Origin: Pseudomonadota bacterium
Lineage (GTDB): Bacteria; Pseudomonadota; Gammaproteobacteria; Burkholderiales; Burkholderiaceae_F
DNA length: 64,000 bases
Reading direction: 5' to 3'
Assembly: GCA_021842465.1 (NCBI GenBank)
Contig: JAKBZN010000001.1
Location: 1 to 64,000 of the forward strand
Shown here: positions 63,212 to 64,000 of the stretch, piece after piece
Position numbering within the stretch: the stretch's first letter is position 1
Layout: each line of letters starts with the position of its first letter
Translations under genes and position numbers: made by a program
Notes under the pieces: generated by a model
Databases searched by the model: none
What the model was told of the DNA's origin: nothing
What the model saw: only the letters and a program-made list of their open reading frames with translations

Positions 63212-64000
63212 AGCCCATGACCACCAGAGGTGGCGTGCCCCTCCGCTTGGATCGAGACCACGGATGGGTCCGGATCGCGGTAGCCTGCCTTTGTGCGCTC
63301 GCCGTCTGCCGTCCCGCGGAAGCCGACCCCGACGACTACGTTCAGGATCTCGACATTTCCGCCGGCCAAAAGGAAATCGCCGTCATCGCGGGCGCTGCGA
63401 CGGCGACGCCCAACGGCGCTCCCGCACTGGAAGCGACGGCGGTGCAATATGAAGTGGGGATCACCGACCACATCCTGTCGGAAACCTACCTCCAGTTCGC
63501 AAACTCGACCCCGGGGTCGAGCGGGGGCGGCGTGGATGGATTCACCGAGGAGGGCGTATTCCGGTTCACCGATCCTGGCAAGCACTGGGCGGATTTCGGC
63601 GCGATGATCGAGGTCGAGCACCCGCGCGTCTGGTCGCAAGGCTGGTACCTGACCCTGTCGCCAATGCTGCAGACCGACCTCGGTGCCCTCCAGGTGAACC
63701 TCGACCCGATGGTCACGAAAATCGTGGGCGGCCCCGCGTACGGTGCCGCCACCCAACTCGGATTCCAGTACCAGTTCAAGTACCGGACTTCCGGCCCTCT
63801 GGACTATGGCATCCAGGGGTTCGGGTATGGCAAAAGCTGGGCGGCCGAAAACATCGTATTCAACCGCTGGAACAATGTCGGGCCGGCCATCTTCGGCAGC
63901 ATCCCGCTCCGCTCGGGGCGATCGATCGACTTCGATGCCGGGCTGCTGTTCGGCACGACGAACGACGCCCCGAGCCGCACCGTGCGTGCGGAAGTGGTCT
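63208..64000 (+). CDS. outer membrane beta-barrel-like protein, truncated by window edge
   Basis: The frame is open from the ATG at 63208 to the end of the window (264 codons seen). A signal peptide (VRIAVACLCALAVCRPAEA) is followed by long alternating beta strands rich in aromatic residues and glycine (for example GWYLTLSPMLQTDLGALQVNLDP, LDYGIQGFGYGKSW in shorter parts). This looks like an outer membrane barrel. Fur-box context suggests a metal-linked role, but no plug domain or TonB box is seen. C-terminus unknown. Confidence 0.7.
   Translation, partial: MKPMTTRGGVPLRLDRDHGWVRIAVACLCALAVCRPAEADPDDYVQDLDISAGQKEIAVIAGAATATPNGAPALEATAVQYEVGITDHILSETYLQFANSTPGSSGGGVDGFTEEGVFRFTDPGKHWADFGAMIEVEHPRVWSQGWYLTLSPMLQTDLGALQVNLDPMVTKIVGGPAYGAATQLGFQYQFKYRTSGPLDYGIQGFGYGKSWAAENIVFNRWNNVGPAIFGSIPLRSGRSIDFDAGLLFGTTNDAPSRTVRAEVV

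Overview
The window is GC-rich, gene-dense chromosome from a betaproteobacterium that oxidises sulfur through the reverse dissimilatory sulfite reductase (rDsr) pathway. The lineage call rests on the 5' end of a 16S rRNA at the left edge, whose sequence is of betaproteobacterial type, and on the hemA-prfA-prmC-grxD-ubiX block at the right, which is common in that class. The oxidative direction of Dsr is inferred from the presence of dsrL, dsrEFH, dsrE2 and tusA and the absence of dsrD. No coding CRISPR, prophage, transposase or integrase signal was seen.

Layout. 1-479: start of an rrn operon on the minus strand, with a textbook promoter and boxA. 480-5017: a PAS/GAF/GGDEF/EAL protein and an M61 peptidase. 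5012-12823: two divergent transcription units that look like an uncharacterised exopolysaccharide synthesis and export locus (PgaC-like synthase, HEAT-repeat membrane protein, small membrane protein; opposite, TPR/YaiO-type porin, LtaS-like transferase, GH18-signature secreted protein). 13693-16268: a compact sulfur module (DsrE-like, TusA-like, SQR-like flavoprotein, DUF1641-type repeat protein). 16344-26322: nadA-nadC, a UbiH-type hydroxylase, dsbC, rpe-gph-trpE, a NarL-type two-component pair and an unknown gene. 26323-26638: small tandem and REP-like repeats.

26639-44378 is the main sulfur island. A minus-strand operon dsrAB-C-MKLJOP-N plus a uroporphyrinogen-III methyltransferase gene faces a plus-strand series: two orphan genes, a TauD-type dioxygenase, tusA, dsrE2, a FadL-type outer membrane protein and dsrEFH. 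The displaced dsrEFH and the dioxygenase/FadL companions are the unusual points. TusA, DsrE2 and DsrEFH should relay sulfane sulfur to DsrC; DsrAB releases sulfite from it, DsrMKJOP reoxidises DsrC at the membrane, DsrL links the system to pyridine nucleotide, and DsrN with the methyltransferase serves siroheme. Inverted repeats upstream of both sulfur clusters resemble NarL-family operators, and a NarL-type regulator lies between them.

44554-64000: mscL, trpG-trpD-trpC, nadB, a tRNA-Phe with a broken 5' duplicate separated by four hairpins, an HD-type (p)ppGpp hydrolase-like gene, two orphans, chrA, a cidA/lrgB pair, a very large GAF-GAF-GGDEF-globin-GAF-EAL protein with a zinc-binding-like tail, a glycine-zipper lipoprotein, the ubiX-grxD-prmC-prfA-hemA block, and at the edge a Fur-box-preceded outer membrane protein running off the window. 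Most other ORF-track entries are antisense or out-of-frame shadows.
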